Of a stretch of DNA of 64,000 nt, positions 48,589 through 57,854 are shown piece after piece (position 1 is the stretch's first letter; the number at the start of each line of letters is the position of its first letter). Source of the DNA: Brooklawnia sp963780175. Lineage in GTDB: Bacteria > Actinomycetota > Actinomycetes > Propionibacteriales > Propionibacteriaceae. The notes beneath the pieces were generated by a model that worked only from the letters and a program-made list of their open reading frames with translations, searched no databases and had not been told where the DNA came from. A program made the position numbers and the translations under genes. The stretch is taken from assembly GCA_963780175.1 (NCBI GenBank), contig CAWAAT010000004.1:62001-126000 (forward strand), in the 5' to 3' direction.

Positions 48589-49739
48589 CAGGAGCTGTAC
48601 TCCGCATTCTCTTTGACGTACTCGTAGGTCAGGTCGTTGGTCCAGATCGTCGCCGCCGAGTTCCCGGCGTGCAGGTCCACCAGGACGTGCACCTCTCGGG
48701 GGCCGAGGTCAACCAGCGAACGGTCCTGCCCCAATCCGCCCCCCTGGCAGACCTGGACACCGTTGATGCTGACGTCCAGCTGATCGGGTTCGAAGGCGGC
48801 CTTGGTGACTCCGATCGCCGACAGGACGCGTCCCCAGTTGGGGTCGTTGCCGAAGATCGCGCACTTGAACAGGTTGCTGCGCCCGATCTCGCGGGCCACC
48901 TCCAGGGCGTCGTCCTCGCTCGCGGCGTTCACCACCTCGATGGCGATGTCGTGGGAGGCGCCCTCGGCGTCCCCGATGAGCTGACGGGCCAGACTCCAGC
49001 ACACCCTGGCCAGCAGTGCGGTGAACTCGTCGGCGGCCGGACGCACCCGGGAAGCACCGCTGGCGAGCAGGAAGACGGTGTCGTTGGTGGACATGCACCC
49101 GTCGGAGTCGATCCGGTCGAAGGTCAGACTGGTGGCAGCACGCAGACACCCCTCCACCTCCGACTGATCGACCTCGGCGTCGGTGGTGAGCACCACCAGC
49201 ATGGTGGCCAGGGCGGGTGCCAGCATGCCGGCACCCTTCGCCATGCCACCGATCGAGTATCCGGGGCCGTGCGCGACCGCCTGCTTCGCGACGGTGTCGG
49301 TGGTCATGATCGCCTGCGCGGCGCCCGGGCCGCCCTCGTCCGACAACTGTTCGACAGCCTGGTGAACCCCGGCCAGCAACGCGTCCATCGGCAGTCGGAC
49401 GCCGATCAGCCCGGTCGAGCAGACGCCGATCTCATCCGGTGCGCACCCCAACCGGCCGGCCACCTCGGTGGCCGTGGCAACCGCGTCCTGATAGCCGGGA
49501 CGCCCGGTGCAGGCGTTGGCGCCGCCAGAGTTCAAGACCACCGCGCGCAGGCGGCCGTTGGAGACGGCCTGGCGCGACCACTCGACGGGCGCGGCAAAGA
49601 CCCGGTTGGACGTGAAGACTGCGGCGGCGTCGAAACGTGGCCCCTGGTTGACGACCAGTGCCAGGTCAGGACGGCCACTTGCCTTGATGCCGGCCGCGAC
49701 CCCTGCCGCGACGAAGCCCTTGGGATCGGTGATGCTCAC
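48588..49739 (-). CDS. argJ: Bifunctional glutamate N-acetyltransferase / ornithine acetyltransferase
   Basis: 383-residue ArgJ, which recycles the acetyl group from acetylornithine to glutamate and is autocleaved into two chains. The self-cleavage and nucleophile site is in KGAGMLAPALATMLVVLTTD (the Thr of ATML). N-terminal blocks FTSNRVFAAPVEWS and NSGGANACTG are conserved. It starts at a GTG at 49739 overlapping the argC stop (GTGA). Presence of argJ implies a recycling arginine pathway without need of argE. Confidence 0.96.
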   Translation of the reverse strand: MSITDPKGFVAAGVAAGIKASGRPDLALVVNQGPRFDAAAVFTSNRVFAAPVEWSRQAVSNGRLRAVVLNSGGANACTGRPGYQDAVATATEVAGRLGCAPDEIGVCSTGLIGVRLPMDALLAGVHQAVEQLSDEGGPGAAQAIMTTDTVAKQAVAHGPGYSIGGMAKGAGMLAPALATMLVVLTTDAEVDQSEVEGCLRAATSLTFDRIDSDGCMSTNDTVFLLASGASRVRPAADEFTALLARVCWSLARQLIGDAEGASHDIAIEVVNAASEDDALEVAREIGRSNLFKCAIFGNDPNWGRVLSAIGVTKAAFEPDQLDVSINGVQVCQGGGLGQDRSLVDLGPREVHVLVDLHAGNSAATIWTNDLTYEYVKENAEYSS

Positions 49740-50764
49740 GGGGCCACTCCCATCGCCGTCAGACCGCTGGTCTCTGGCAGCCCGAGTGCCAGGTTCATGC
49801 ACTGGATGGCACCACCGGCGGTGCCCTTGGTCAGGTTGTCCAGGGTGCCGACCGCGACGAGGCGACCCGCGGCCTCATCCACCGTCACCTGCACCTGGAA
49901 GCCGTTGCTGCCCAGCACCGACTTGGACGCAGGCCAACTGCCCGCCGGCAGGACGGTGCAGAAGGGCTCATCGGCGTAGGCCTCAGCGTAGGTCTGCTGC
50001 ACCTGCTGGGCGCTGACACTGTCGATCGGCGCCGTGCAGACCGCCAGGATGCCACGTGACATCGGCGCCAGCATCGGCGTGAAGCTCACGGTGGGTTCCT
50101 CGGCACCGAGTGCGGCCAAGTTCTGCAGGATCTCGGGGACGTGGCGGTGCACTCCCCCGACCCCGTAGGCACTGATCGAGTTGAAGAGTTCGCTGCCCAG
50201 CAGGTGCACCTTGGCCGACTTCCCGGCCCCAGAGGTGCCGGACGCTGCCGCCACCGTGATGTCGCGACCGGTGATCAGACCGGCGGTCATCGCGGGCAGC
50301 AAGGTCAAGGTGGCGGTGGTCGGGTAGCAGCCAGCCACCGCAATCCGCTTCGTCTGAGCCAGCACCTGGCGCTGGCCGGGCATTTCCGGCAGTCCGTAGG
50401 GCCAGGTCCCGGCATGCTCGGAATCGTAGAAGGCGCGCCACTGCTCGGGATCGCTCAACCGGAAGTCCGCGCCACAGTCGATGACCAGAACGTCCTCACC
50501 CAACTGTTCGGCGACCTGCGCGGAAGCGCCGTGCGGCAGTGCGAGGAAGACGACGTCGTGGCCGGCGAGGTTCTCGACGGTGGTGTCCAGCACGTCTCGA
50601 TCGGCCAGTCCGGGCAGATTCGGCAGGTGAGCCCCGAGTTTCGTTCCGGCATTGGAGTGGGCGGTCAAGGCGCCGATGCGGACGTCGGGATGTCCTGCGG
50701 CCAACCGAAGGATCTCGCCGCCGGCGTAGCCCGTGCACCCGGCCACGGCTATCGAGTAAGTCAT
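49736..50764 (-). CDS. argC: N-acetyl-gamma-glutamyl-phosphate reductase
   Basis: 342-residue NADP-dependent reductase. The Rossmann motif VAGCTGYAGGEILRL is at the N-terminus, and the active-site Cys lies in AVAGCYPTTATLTLLPA. C-terminal dimer segments are in place. It is the first gene of the arg cluster. The ATG at 50764 directly abuts a pair of ARG-box-like palindromes and has no Shine-Dalgarno, so the mRNA may be leaderless or nearly so. Confidence 0.97.
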   Translation of the reverse strand: MTYSIAVAGCTGYAGGEILRLAAGHPDVRIGALTAHSNAGTKLGAHLPNLPGLADRDVLDTTVENLAGHDVVFLALPHGASAQVAEQLGEDVLVIDCGADFRLSDPEQWRAFYDSEHAGTWPYGLPEMPGQRQVLAQTKRIAVAGCYPTTATLTLLPAMTAGLITGRDITVAAASGTSGAGKSAKVHLLGSELFNSISAYGVGGVHRHVPEILQNLAALGAEEPTVSFTPMLAPMSRGILAVCTAPIDSVSAQQVQQTYAEAYADEPFCTVLPAGSWPASKSVLGSNGFQVQVTVDEAAGRLVAVGTLDNLTKGTAGGAIQCMNLALGLPETSGLTAMGVAP

Positions 50765-50800
50765 GGCATAACTATGCCTTCCAGCGAATAGCTATGCAAC
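50763..50800 (-). promoter_or_regulatory. Tandem ARG boxes (ArgR operator) at argC
   Basis: Two AT-rich palindromes within GC-rich DNA: GGCATAGTTATGCC (50765-50778) and GCATAGCTATTC (50786-50797). Their centres are about 20 bases apart, close to the two-turn spacing of known ARG-box pairs. They touch the argC start codon, and the stop of the upstream tetR gene lies inside the distal box. Confidence 0.7.
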
Positions 50801-51391
50801 TTCGTGTCGCGGGTTGACAGGACCGCCAGCGGGTGGCGTCGGCGACAGGACGAGGGCACCTGCGATCACCATGGCCAGGCCCAACTCGAACCCATCGTCG
50901 TCCAGCACCGCGCTTGTGGCGGGCAACAAGCCGAGCGCATGGAGGTTCTGCCGGGTCTGCTCCTGCATCACGTGGCCGAGGATGAAGTGCGTCATCGATC
51001 GAGCCGCCCGCGGGGCGGCCGAGGCCGACCAGCCAGCGTCGAGGAACACTCGCACGGCACCCTCGTCCGGCTCGCGCCGGCCAAGCCCGACAGCCAACGT
51101 CGCTGCCACCAGTTCGGCGGCGTCGCGGTGAGTCAACAGGACGCGTCTCAGCTCTCGTGCCCAATCCCCCAAGGCGGCGTCCAGGACTCCTCGAACGGGC
51201 TCGACCTGCGCCGCGAGAATGGCATCCGACACACCGGCGAGCAGGGTCTGCTTGTTGGCGTAGTGCCAGTAGATGGTTGCCGCCTGAACGCCGGTCGCCT
51301 CGCCGATGCGGCGCATGGACAGATCAGCCAGCCCGTAGGTGTCGAGAATCTCGAGCGCGGCGGCGACGATGTCATCCCTGCTGACGGCCAC
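50792..51391 (-). CDS. TetR family transcriptional regulator
   Basis: 199-residue repressor. The N-terminal helix-turn-helix is in SRDDIVAAALEILDTYGLAD through GVQAATIYWHYANKQTLL (about residues 4-50). The C-terminal domain resembles the tetracycline-repressor C-terminal ligand and dimer domain. The GTG at 51391 is preferred; the longer frame to 51607 runs antisense into alaT. It lies head to head with alaT, a natural candidate target, and tail to head with argC. Ligand unknown. Confidence 0.88.
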   Translation of the reverse strand: MAVSRDDIVAAALEILDTYGLADLSMRRIGEATGVQAATIYWHYANKQTLLAGVSDAILAAQVEPVRGVLDAALGDWARELRRVLLTHRDAAELVAATLAVGLGRREPDEGAVRVFLDAGWSASAAPRAARSMTHFILGHVMQEQTRQNLHALGLLPATSAVLDDDGFELGLAMVIAGALVLSPTPPAGGPVNPRHEVA

Positions 51392-51474
51392 CAGCCGACC
51401 ATACCGTTTGGCTCGAAGGGCCAGTACTCTTGACTGCGTCGTTCCGCGCGGGACGACGTGGGAAGGGCGAGACA

Positions 51475-52689
51475 GTGGCGAAGTACCAGCAGGCGACTCG
51501 GTTGCAGGGTGTGCACTACGACGTGCGCGGACGCAACATGGTGGAGGCCCAGCGCATGGAGGCCGAGGGCCAGCGGATCCTGCACCTGAACATCGGCAAC
51601 CTCGCACCCTTCGGCTTCTCGGCCCCGGAATCGATGGTGCGCAGCGTCGTCGCCCACATGAACGAATCAGACGGCTACGCCGATGCGCGGGGGATCTACT
51701 CGGCGCGCACCGCGGTGGCGAACTACTACCAGGAGCAGGGCCTCGACATCGACGTGCCCCAGGTGCTGATCGGCAACGGCGTGAGCGAACTTATCTCGAT
51801 GGTGCTGCAGGCCATGGTCAACATCGGCGACGAAATCCTCATCCCGGCCCCCGATTATCCGTTGTGGACCGCACAGGCCACCCTGACCGGCGGCACCCCC
51901 GTGCACTACCTGTGCGACGAGGAGAACGGCTGGCAGCCCGATCTGGCGGACATCGAGTCGAAGATCACGGACAAGACCCGCGCGATCGTCGTGATCAACC
52001 CCAACAACCCGACCGGGGCCGTCTACAGCCGCGAGGTGCTGACCAAGATCGTCGATCTTGCCCGCAAGCACCACCTCATCGTGCTCTCAGATGAGATCTA
52101 CGAGAAAATCATCTACTCGGGCGAGCACATCCACATGGCCAGCCTCACCGGTCACGACGTGTTGTGCTTCACCTTCTCGGGGCTGTCGAAGGCCTACCGG
52201 GCATGTGGCTACCGCGCCGGTTGGCTGGTCGTCACCGGTCCGCTGGACGACGCCTCAGATCTGCGTGAGGGCCTGCTGTTACTGGCCAACATGCGGATGT
52301 GCGCCAACGTGCCGGCCCAGCACGCGATTCAGACCGCTCTGGGCGGCTACCAGTCGATCGACGACCTGGTGAAGCCGGGCGGACGATTCCATGACCAACT
52401 GCAGCTGTCACATGAACTGCTCAACCAGATCGAAGGGCTCAGTTGCCAGCCTGCGCAGGGGGCGCTCTACCTGTTCCCGCGGCTTGACCCGGAGGCCTTC
52501 CCCATCAGCAACGACGAGGACTGGGCGCTGGGCCTGCTGCAGCGCAAGAAGATCCTCATCAGCCATGGACGCGGCTTCAACTGGCCCTGGCCAGACCACT
52601 TCCGCCTGGTGGCCCTGCCGGAGGAGAAGGTGCTGCGCGAGGCGATCGGTCGACTCGCCGAGTACTGCGACGAGACCAGGGTCGCCTGA
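51475..52689 (+). CDS. alaT: Alanine aminotransferase AlaT-like (class I PLP aminotransferase)
   Basis: 404-residue PLP-dependent aminotransferase matching the AlaT/AlaA group (alanine-pyruvate transamination, also valine). Blocks include ILHLNIGNLAPFGFSAPE, VINPNNPTGAVYS, VLSDEIYEKIIY and the PLP-lysine segment CFTFSGLSKAYRACGYRAGW. The GTG at 51475 has GGAAGG upstream; an ATG at 51430 is in frame but adds a Gly/Arg tail. It is transcribed away from tetR and ends before a hairpin shared with pheT. Confidence 0.9.
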   Translation: MAKYQQATRLQGVHYDVRGRNMVEAQRMEAEGQRILHLNIGNLAPFGFSAPESMVRSVVAHMNESDGYADARGIYSARTAVANYYQEQGLDIDVPQVLIGNGVSELISMVLQAMVNIGDEILIPAPDYPLWTAQATLTGGTPVHYLCDEENGWQPDLADIESKITDKTRAIVVINPNNPTGAVYSREVLTKIVDLARKHHLIVLSDEIYEKIIYSGEHIHMASLTGHDVLCFTFSGLSKAYRACGYRAGWLVVTGPLDDASDLREGLLLLANMRMCANVPAQHAIQTALGGYQSIDDLVKPGGRFHDQLQLSHELLNQIEGLSCQPAQGALYLFPRLDPEAFPISNDEDWALGLLQRKKILISHGRGFNWPWPDHFRLVALPEEKVLREAIGRLAEYCDETRVA

Positions 52690-52717
52690 GACCTCCCCAC
52701 CACACGTCACAAACGAT

Positions 52718-52758
52718 CGTGTCGGGCCTCCAACCTTCGGCGCAGGAAACCCGACACG
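52718..52758. terminator. Candidate bidirectional terminator between alaT and pheT
   Basis: 9-bp perfect stem CGTGTCGGG/CCCGACACG with a 23-base loop. Outer ACGAT/ATCGT pairing extends it across a 3-base bulge. It lies between two convergent stops. There is no clear T-run. Confidence 0.5.
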
Positions 52759-52777
52759 GTGATCGTCGAACCGCAGA

Positions 52778-55285
52778 TCAGGCGCGCTGGACCGCCCCGC
52801 AAACCTCCGCCGCCCGCGCGACCGCCCGCTGCCTCGACTCGGCAGCCTGCGCCTCGGTGAGCGTCCGGTCGGGCGCACGGAAGCCGAGCGCGAAGGCCAG
52901 CGACTTCTTGCCCGGCTCGATCTGGGCGCCGGTGTAGATGTCGAAGAGCCGGATGGACTCCAACAGTTCCCCCGCCCCCTCGACCAAAGCCTGCTGAACC
53001 AGGGCGGCAGGCACCTCGGCGTCCACGATCAACGCCACGTCCTCCTTAGTGAGCGGGAACGGTGAAATCGCCGCCACCTGCCCACCTCGTGGCGCCAGCG
53101 CGATCAGCGCGTCCAGGTTCAACTCGACGGCGCAGGCGCGCTCGGGCAGTCCGTACGCCTTGATCACCCTCGGGTGCAACTCGCCAGCGTGTCCGACCAC
53201 GTCCGACCGGTCGTCACCTTCTACGACCAGTTCGGCACAGCGACCGGGGTGCCACGGCTCGTGCTGTGCGGCGCGCCGGGTCAGTTTGGCGCCCAGGGCT
53301 GCCGCAGCGGTCTCGGCCAGATGGACGGCGTGGCGCCAGTCGGCCTTGACCGCAGGGCCCTGCCAACCGGCCGGCACCCAGTTGCCACTCAGCATGCCGG
53401 CGATCATCCGGGGCTGATCGGGCAGGTTGCCCGTCACCGCGGCGATCTCCGCGTCCGAGGGTCGACCGGAGACGTCCGGCAGCGGCGCTGGCCCGCGGTC
53501 GTTCGCCAGGAAGACCGAACCGCACTCGAAGACGGCCAGGTCGTCCTGGCTGCGCGAGGTGTTCCTGGTCACCGCGGCAAACAGCCCCGGCAACAAGGTG
53601 GTACGCATGAACGGCTGGTTGTCGGCCAGCGGGTTCGCCAGCCGCACCGTCGCACGCCGCGGGTCGTCAGTGGCCAGTCCCAACCGGTCCAGTTCGTCGG
53701 TGCTGATGAACGGCAGCGTGATCAGTTCCACGAATCCCGCGCTGGCCACAGCGTCCAGTACCGCGGTACGGGACCGCTGCTCGAAGGTGTAGCCGGCCCC
53801 CGCGGGAGTAGCCGGAATCTGGGGGCGGACGACGGCGAAGCCGACCTTGCGGCCGACCTCCTCGACGTAGTCGTACTGGTCGACCAGATCGGGACGCCAG
53901 GTGGGCGGGGTCAGCTGCAGCCACTCGCCCGTCATGTCGTCGCGTTGCCCGGTGACCCTGACGCCGGAGGTCTGCAGGATCTCGACGACCTGTTCCTCAC
54001 TGATCGGCGCGCCGAGAATCCGGGAGGGCAGATCGGCCCGGATTCGTTGGGTGGGCATCTGCGGCACGCCGCCGACCAGGGTGTAGTCGTCGGCTACCGA
54101 GCCCCCTCCCAGCTCGGCCATCAGCCGAGCCGCCATTCGGGCAGCAGCCAGCGGCAGCGCCGGGTCGACCCCACGCGCGAATCTGCCTGAGGCCTCGGAC
54201 GGCAACCTGTGCCTGCGGAACGTCCGTCCGATCGTGACCGGGTCGAAGTGGGCGGCCTCCAGGACGATGTTGCTGGTCTCAGCGGTCAGTTCTGTCGTCT
54301 GGCCGCCCATGACTCCGGCCAACCCGATCGGCCCGGAGTCATCGGTGATGAGCAGGTCCTCGGTTGACAACGCACGATCGACGTCGTCCAGGGTGACAAG
54401 GTGCTCGCCCTCGATGGCCTGTCGAACCACTATCGGGCCCCGCAGGCGGTCACCGTCGTAGGCGTGCAGAGGCTGGCCTGACTCGAGCATCACGTAGTTG
54501 GTGATGTCCACCGCCAGACTGATCGAACGCATGCCGGCGGCGGCCAGTCGGCTGGCCATCCAGACGGGCGAGGGCGCGTCCGGGTTGATCCCCGTGATTC
54601 TCAGGGCCACGAAACTGGTGCAGGCGTCCGACTCCAGACGAATCGGGTAGCCGGCGTCCGACGGTCGAGGAGCCCCGATCAGATAGGGGTCGGTGAACGC
54701 CACCCCGAACGCCTGGGCTGCCTCGCGGGCGATGCCGCGAATGCTCAGGCAGTAGCCGATGTCGGGTGTGACGTCGATCTCGAGCACCTCGTCGCGGGCC
54801 TGCAGCACCGCGAGTGCGTCGCTGCCCAGGACGGGGGCTTTCCCGTCGACGACCTCGGGCAGCACGATGATGCCGGTGTGGTCCTCACCGATGCCCAATT
54901 CGTCGGCGGCACAGATCATCCCGTCGGACGTGTGGCCGTACGTCTTCCGGGCCGAGATCACGAATCCACCGGCCAGCACGGCACCCGGCAATGCGACGAC
55001 CACCAGGTCGCCGGCTGCGAAGTTGTGGGCCCCGCAGACGATGCCTCGTGGTTCTGGCTCGCCCACGTCGACCTGGCACCAGCGGATCGTCTTGCCGTTC
55101 TTCTGCGGCTCGTCGGCCACCTGCAGGACGCGGCCCACGACCACCTGGCCGGTGACGTCTGCGCCGGTTGACTCGATGCGTTCGACCTGCAGCCCGGCGC
55201 GGGTCAGCGCCTCCGCGAGCTGGGGCGTCGTGGTGGCCGCGGGCAGCGTGACCAGATCACGCAGCCATGACATGGGGACCCTCAT
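52778..55285 (-). CDS. pheT: Phenylalanyl-tRNA synthetase beta subunit
   Basis: 835-residue PheT. The N-terminal MRVPMSWLRDLV is followed by the EMAP-like tRNA-binding domain (about 40-155), B3/B4 editing domain (about 215-370), B5 (about 405-475), catalytic-like core and C-terminal anticodon-binding FDX-ACB domain (about 745-835). The editing domain implies Tyr-tRNA-Phe proofreading. The ATG at 55285 overlaps the pheS stop by 4 bases; the open frame to 55474 lies in pheS. Confidence 0.97.
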   Translation of the reverse strand: MRVPMSWLRDLVTLPAATTTPQLAEALTRAGLQVERIESTGADVTGQVVVGRVLQVADEPQKNGKTIRWCQVDVGEPEPRGIVCGAHNFAAGDLVVVALPGAVLAGGFVISARKTYGHTSDGMICAADELGIGEDHTGIIVLPEVVDGKAPVLGSDALAVLQARDEVLEIDVTPDIGYCLSIRGIAREAAQAFGVAFTDPYLIGAPRPSDAGYPIRLESDACTSFVALRITGINPDAPSPVWMASRLAAAGMRSISLAVDITNYVMLESGQPLHAYDGDRLRGPIVVRQAIEGEHLVTLDDVDRALSTEDLLITDDSGPIGLAGVMGGQTTELTAETSNIVLEAAHFDPVTIGRTFRRHRLPSEASGRFARGVDPALPLAAARMAARLMAELGGGSVADDYTLVGGVPQMPTQRIRADLPSRILGAPISEEQVVEILQTSGVRVTGQRDDMTGEWLQLTPPTWRPDLVDQYDYVEEVGRKVGFAVVRPQIPATPAGAGYTFEQRSRTAVLDAVASAGFVELITLPFISTDELDRLGLATDDPRRATVRLANPLADNQPFMRTTLLPGLFAAVTRNTSRSQDDLAVFECGSVFLANDRGPAPLPDVSGRPSDAEIAAVTGNLPDQPRMIAGMLSGNWVPAGWQGPAVKADWRHAVHLAETAAAALGAKLTRRAAQHEPWHPGRCAELVVEGDDRSDVVGHAGELHPRVIKAYGLPERACAVELNLDALIALAPRGGQVAAISPFPLTKEDVALIVDAEVPAALVQQALVEGAGELLESIRLFDIYTGAQIEPGKKSLAFALGFRAPDRTLTEAQAAESRQRAVARAAEVCGAVQRA

Positions 55286-56382
55286 CGGGCACCTCCTCGC
55301 AGTGAACGGGGGAAGCGGACGTCGCCCTCGACGAAGTCGCGCAGGTCGGGGGCGTTGTTGCGGAACATCACGGTGCGGTCGACGCCCATCCCGAACGCGA
55401 ATCCTGAATAGACCTCGGTGTCGATGCCGGCCGCCCGCAGCACGCGCGGGTTCACCACGCCACAGCCGCCCCACTCGATCCAGCCTTCGGACCGGCAGGT
55501 CCGGCAGGGACGATCGGGGTTGCCGACCGACTCACCGTGACAGACGAAACACTCCAGGTCCATCTCCGCGCTCGGCTCGGTGAACGGGAAGTAGTGCGGC
55601 CGAAGCCTGGTGCGCACCTCTCCGAACATCGCCTTCGCCAGATGGTCGAGGGTTGCCTTGAGGTGGCCGAGGTTGATGCCCTTGTCGACAGCCAGTCCCT
55701 CGATCTGGTGGAACATCGGCAGGTGGGTCGCGTCGTACTCGTCGGCGCGGAAGACCTTGCCCGGGCTGACGATGTAGACCGGCAGGTCACGGCTGAGCAG
55801 GGTGCGCATCTGAACGGGGGACGTCTGGGTGCGCAACAGCTTGTGATCGGAGGCCGGATCCACGAACAGAGTGTCGGACAGTCCACGCGCCGGGTGGTCC
55901 TCGGGCATGTTCAGCGAGTCGAAGTTCAACCACTCCGATTCAAGTTCCGGCCCCTCGACGACCTCCCAGCCCATCGAGACGAAGACGTCGCACATGTCTG
56001 CGAGCAGCGCGGTCACGGGGTGCAGGGCGCCCACGGGGTGCAACTCAACTGGCAGGGTGACGTCCAGGCGTTCAGCCAGCAGGGCGGCTTCCAGTTCCGC
56101 AGCCTCCAGTTCGCCCTGGCGAGCGGCCAGCGCGGCGTTGACCGAACTGCGGGCCTGGCCGATGATCTGGCCGGCGTGCTTGCGTTGCCCAGGCTCCAGG
56201 CTCCCGATCGCGCGGTTGGCCAACGCGAGCGGTGACTTCTCACCCGCATGGTCGGCGCGCACCGCCTTCAGTCCGGCAGTGGTCCCGGCCCCAGCGATGG
56301 CGGCCAGCGCCGCATCCACGAACGTCACGATCTGCGACGCGTCCAGTGACACCGGCTGGTCGGTTGTGTGTGACCCGGTCAT
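55282..56382 (-). CDS. pheS: Phenylalanyl-tRNA synthetase alpha subunit
   Basis: 366-residue class II catalytic subunit. An N-terminal coiled coil (about 1-100) precedes the catalytic core, with motif 2 in HLPMFHQIEGLAVDKG and motif 3 in FGMGVDRTVMFRNN. The GWIEWGGCGVVNP block binds Phe. It begins at an ATG after GGGGAG. The 230-base leader holds an 18-base hairpin (56514-56531) and a 26-codon reading frame with a single Phe codon, insufficient to call a Phe attenuator. Confidence 0.97.
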   Translation of the reverse strand: MTGSHTTDQPVSLDASQIVTFVDAALAAIAGAGTTAGLKAVRADHAGEKSPLALANRAIGSLEPGQRKHAGQIIGQARSSVNAALAARQGELEAAELEAALLAERLDVTLPVELHPVGALHPVTALLADMCDVFVSMGWEVVEGPELESEWLNFDSLNMPEDHPARGLSDTLFVDPASDHKLLRTQTSPVQMRTLLSRDLPVYIVSPGKVFRADEYDATHLPMFHQIEGLAVDKGINLGHLKATLDHLAKAMFGEVRTRLRPHYFPFTEPSAEMDLECFVCHGESVGNPDRPCRTCRSEGWIEWGGCGVVNPRVLRAAGIDTEVYSGFAFGMGVDRTVMFRNNAPDLRDFVEGDVRFPRSLRGGAR

Positions 56383-56614
56383 GGGCTCCCCTCGAATTCC
56401 TTCAGTTGTCGGCCAGGCCCGCGTCCGCCCTGCGCGGGACCATGCCGTAAACGATCTGATGAGCCGCGCAGGACGCCCGGTGAGGCCCGCAGCGGTGTTC
56501 GGCGGTGGCGAGTGGCAGGCCTAGACCTGCCCGATAAAGACCACAACCCCAGCCATTCGGCGGGTCGTGGCGAGCGCTGCACCGTCAACCATGCGACTCA
56601 TCCTAACCGAAACC

Positions 56615-57430
56615 TCACTGGTGGCTTCTCTGGGCGCTGGCGGTGGCGTACAGGCAGACCGCCGCCGCGGTGGACAGGTTGAGGCTCTCGGCGCGGCCGT
56701 ACATCGGGATGGAGACCACTTCGTCGACGTGCGCCAACTGTTCGGCGGGCAACCCCCAGGCCTCGTTTCCCATCACCCAGGCCGTGGGCCGCCTCAGGCT
56801 CCCGGAGCTGGTGAGGTCGTCCAGGCTGCGTCCCCCTGCGTCGGCCGCCAGCACCTGAAGGCCGCGCCCTCGTGCCCAGTCAACGGCTTCCTCGAAGCCC
56901 ACTCCCTCAACCACCGGCAGGTGGAAGATGCTGCCCACCGAGGCGCGCACCGTCTTGGGGTTCGTCGCCTCCACCGAACCTTGGGTGAGGATGACCGCGT
57001 CCGCCCCGAACGCGTCGGCGCACCGGATGACCGTGCCGGCGTTGCCGGGATCACGCACCTGGGCGCAGATGACGACCAGCTGCAGAGCCTCGCCCAGATC
57101 TGCCAACCGAGCGGGCACGTCACGCACGACGGCGAAGACGCCCTGGCTGGTGACGGTGTCGCTGAGCTGGGCGATGTCTGCCGTCTCAGCCCGCACCACC
57201 GGGACGCCGACCGCACGGGCAAGCAAGTCATGATGACGCAACGGATCGTCCACGATCAGCAGACGCACCAGGCCCGGGTGGCTCAGCGCCTCGCGGACAC
57301 CCTGAGTGCCTTCGACGAGGAACTCCGCGGCCGCCTCTCGAGCCTTGCGCTGCAAGAGCCGACGGGCCGAACGCACCTGCGCCTTCGAGATCGGCGCGAG
57401 GTCGTTCGACCCGTCGAGAGGATCAGTCAC
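56615..57430 (-). CDS. TrmH/SpoU family RNA 2'-O-methyltransferase
   Basis: 271-residue SPOUT methyltransferase of rRNA or tRNA. The C-terminal knot is shown by QLVVICAQVRDPGNAGTVIR, VMGNEAWGLPAEQ and SIPMYGRAESLNLSTAAAVC. An N-terminal substrate-binding domain (about 20-95) resembles RlmB/TsnR. The position between rplT and pheS is the standard actinobacterial one (tsnR-like in M. tuberculosis). It begins at a GTG just after rplT. The exact nucleotide modified cannot be told. Confidence 0.93.
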   Translation of the reverse strand: MTDPLDGSNDLAPISKAQVRSARRLLQRKAREAAAEFLVEGTQGVREALSHPGLVRLLIVDDPLRHHDLLARAVGVPVVRAETADIAQLSDTVTSQGVFAVVRDVPARLADLGEALQLVVICAQVRDPGNAGTVIRCADAFGADAVILTQGSVEATNPKTVRASVGSIFHLPVVEGVGFEEAVDWARGRGLQVLAADAGGRSLDDLTSSGSLRRPTAWVMGNEAWGLPAEQLAHVDEVVSIPMYGRAESLNLSTAAAVCLYATASAQRSHQ

Positions 57431-57434
57431 TGCC

Positions 57435-57800
57435 TCAGACAGCGGCGGGCTGGTTGGCCTGGGCGACCTTCACCAGACCGACGAAGGCCCCCGGATCGTT
57501 CACGGCCAGCTCTGCCAGGATCTTGCGGTCCACCTCGACGCCGGCGTTCTTCAGACCGTTGATGAAACGGTTGTAGGTCATTCCCTCGGCGCGGCAGGCC
57601 GCGTTGATCCGCTGGATCCACAGCCTGCGGAAATCGCCCTTCTTGGCGCGACGATCCCGGTATGCATAGGTGGAGCTGTGAAGAATCTGCTCCTTGGCCT
57701 TGCGGTACAGGCGGGACCGCTGACCGCGGTAGCCCGATGCCTGCTCCAGCACCTCACGGCGCTTCTTCTGTCCGCTGACTGCGCGCTTGACGCGTGCCAT
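57435..57800 (-). CDS. rplT: 50S ribosomal protein L20
   Basis: 121-residue L20, which binds 23S rRNA early in 50S assembly. The N-terminus is ARVKRAVSGQKKRREVLEQA, with GYRGQRSRLYRKAKEQ next, and the C-terminal globular domain has DRRAKKGDFRRLWIQRINAA. It follows rpmI by 54 bases in the infC-rpmI-rplT operon. Confidence 0.97.
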   Translation of the reverse strand: MARVKRAVSGQKKRREVLEQASGYRGQRSRLYRKAKEQILHSSTYAYRDRRAKKGDFRRLWIQRINAACRAEGMTYNRFINGLKNAGVEVDRKILAELAVNDPGAFVGLVKVAQANQPAAV

Positions 57801-57854
57801 TTCGTGCTCCTTGCGTGTGGTTCGGGTGTAGGGGGGAGCTGCGGGTTGTCCCGC

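Noticed and set aside
48582..49979. 465-codon plus-strand frame opposite argJ
   Set aside because: Complement of a well-conserved enzyme gene; a product of high GC3 codon use.
56514..56601. 26-codon leader ORF with an 18-base hairpin before pheS, considered as a Phe attenuator
   Set aside because: Only one Phe codon, the hairpin sits on the ORF stop, and no T-run follows.
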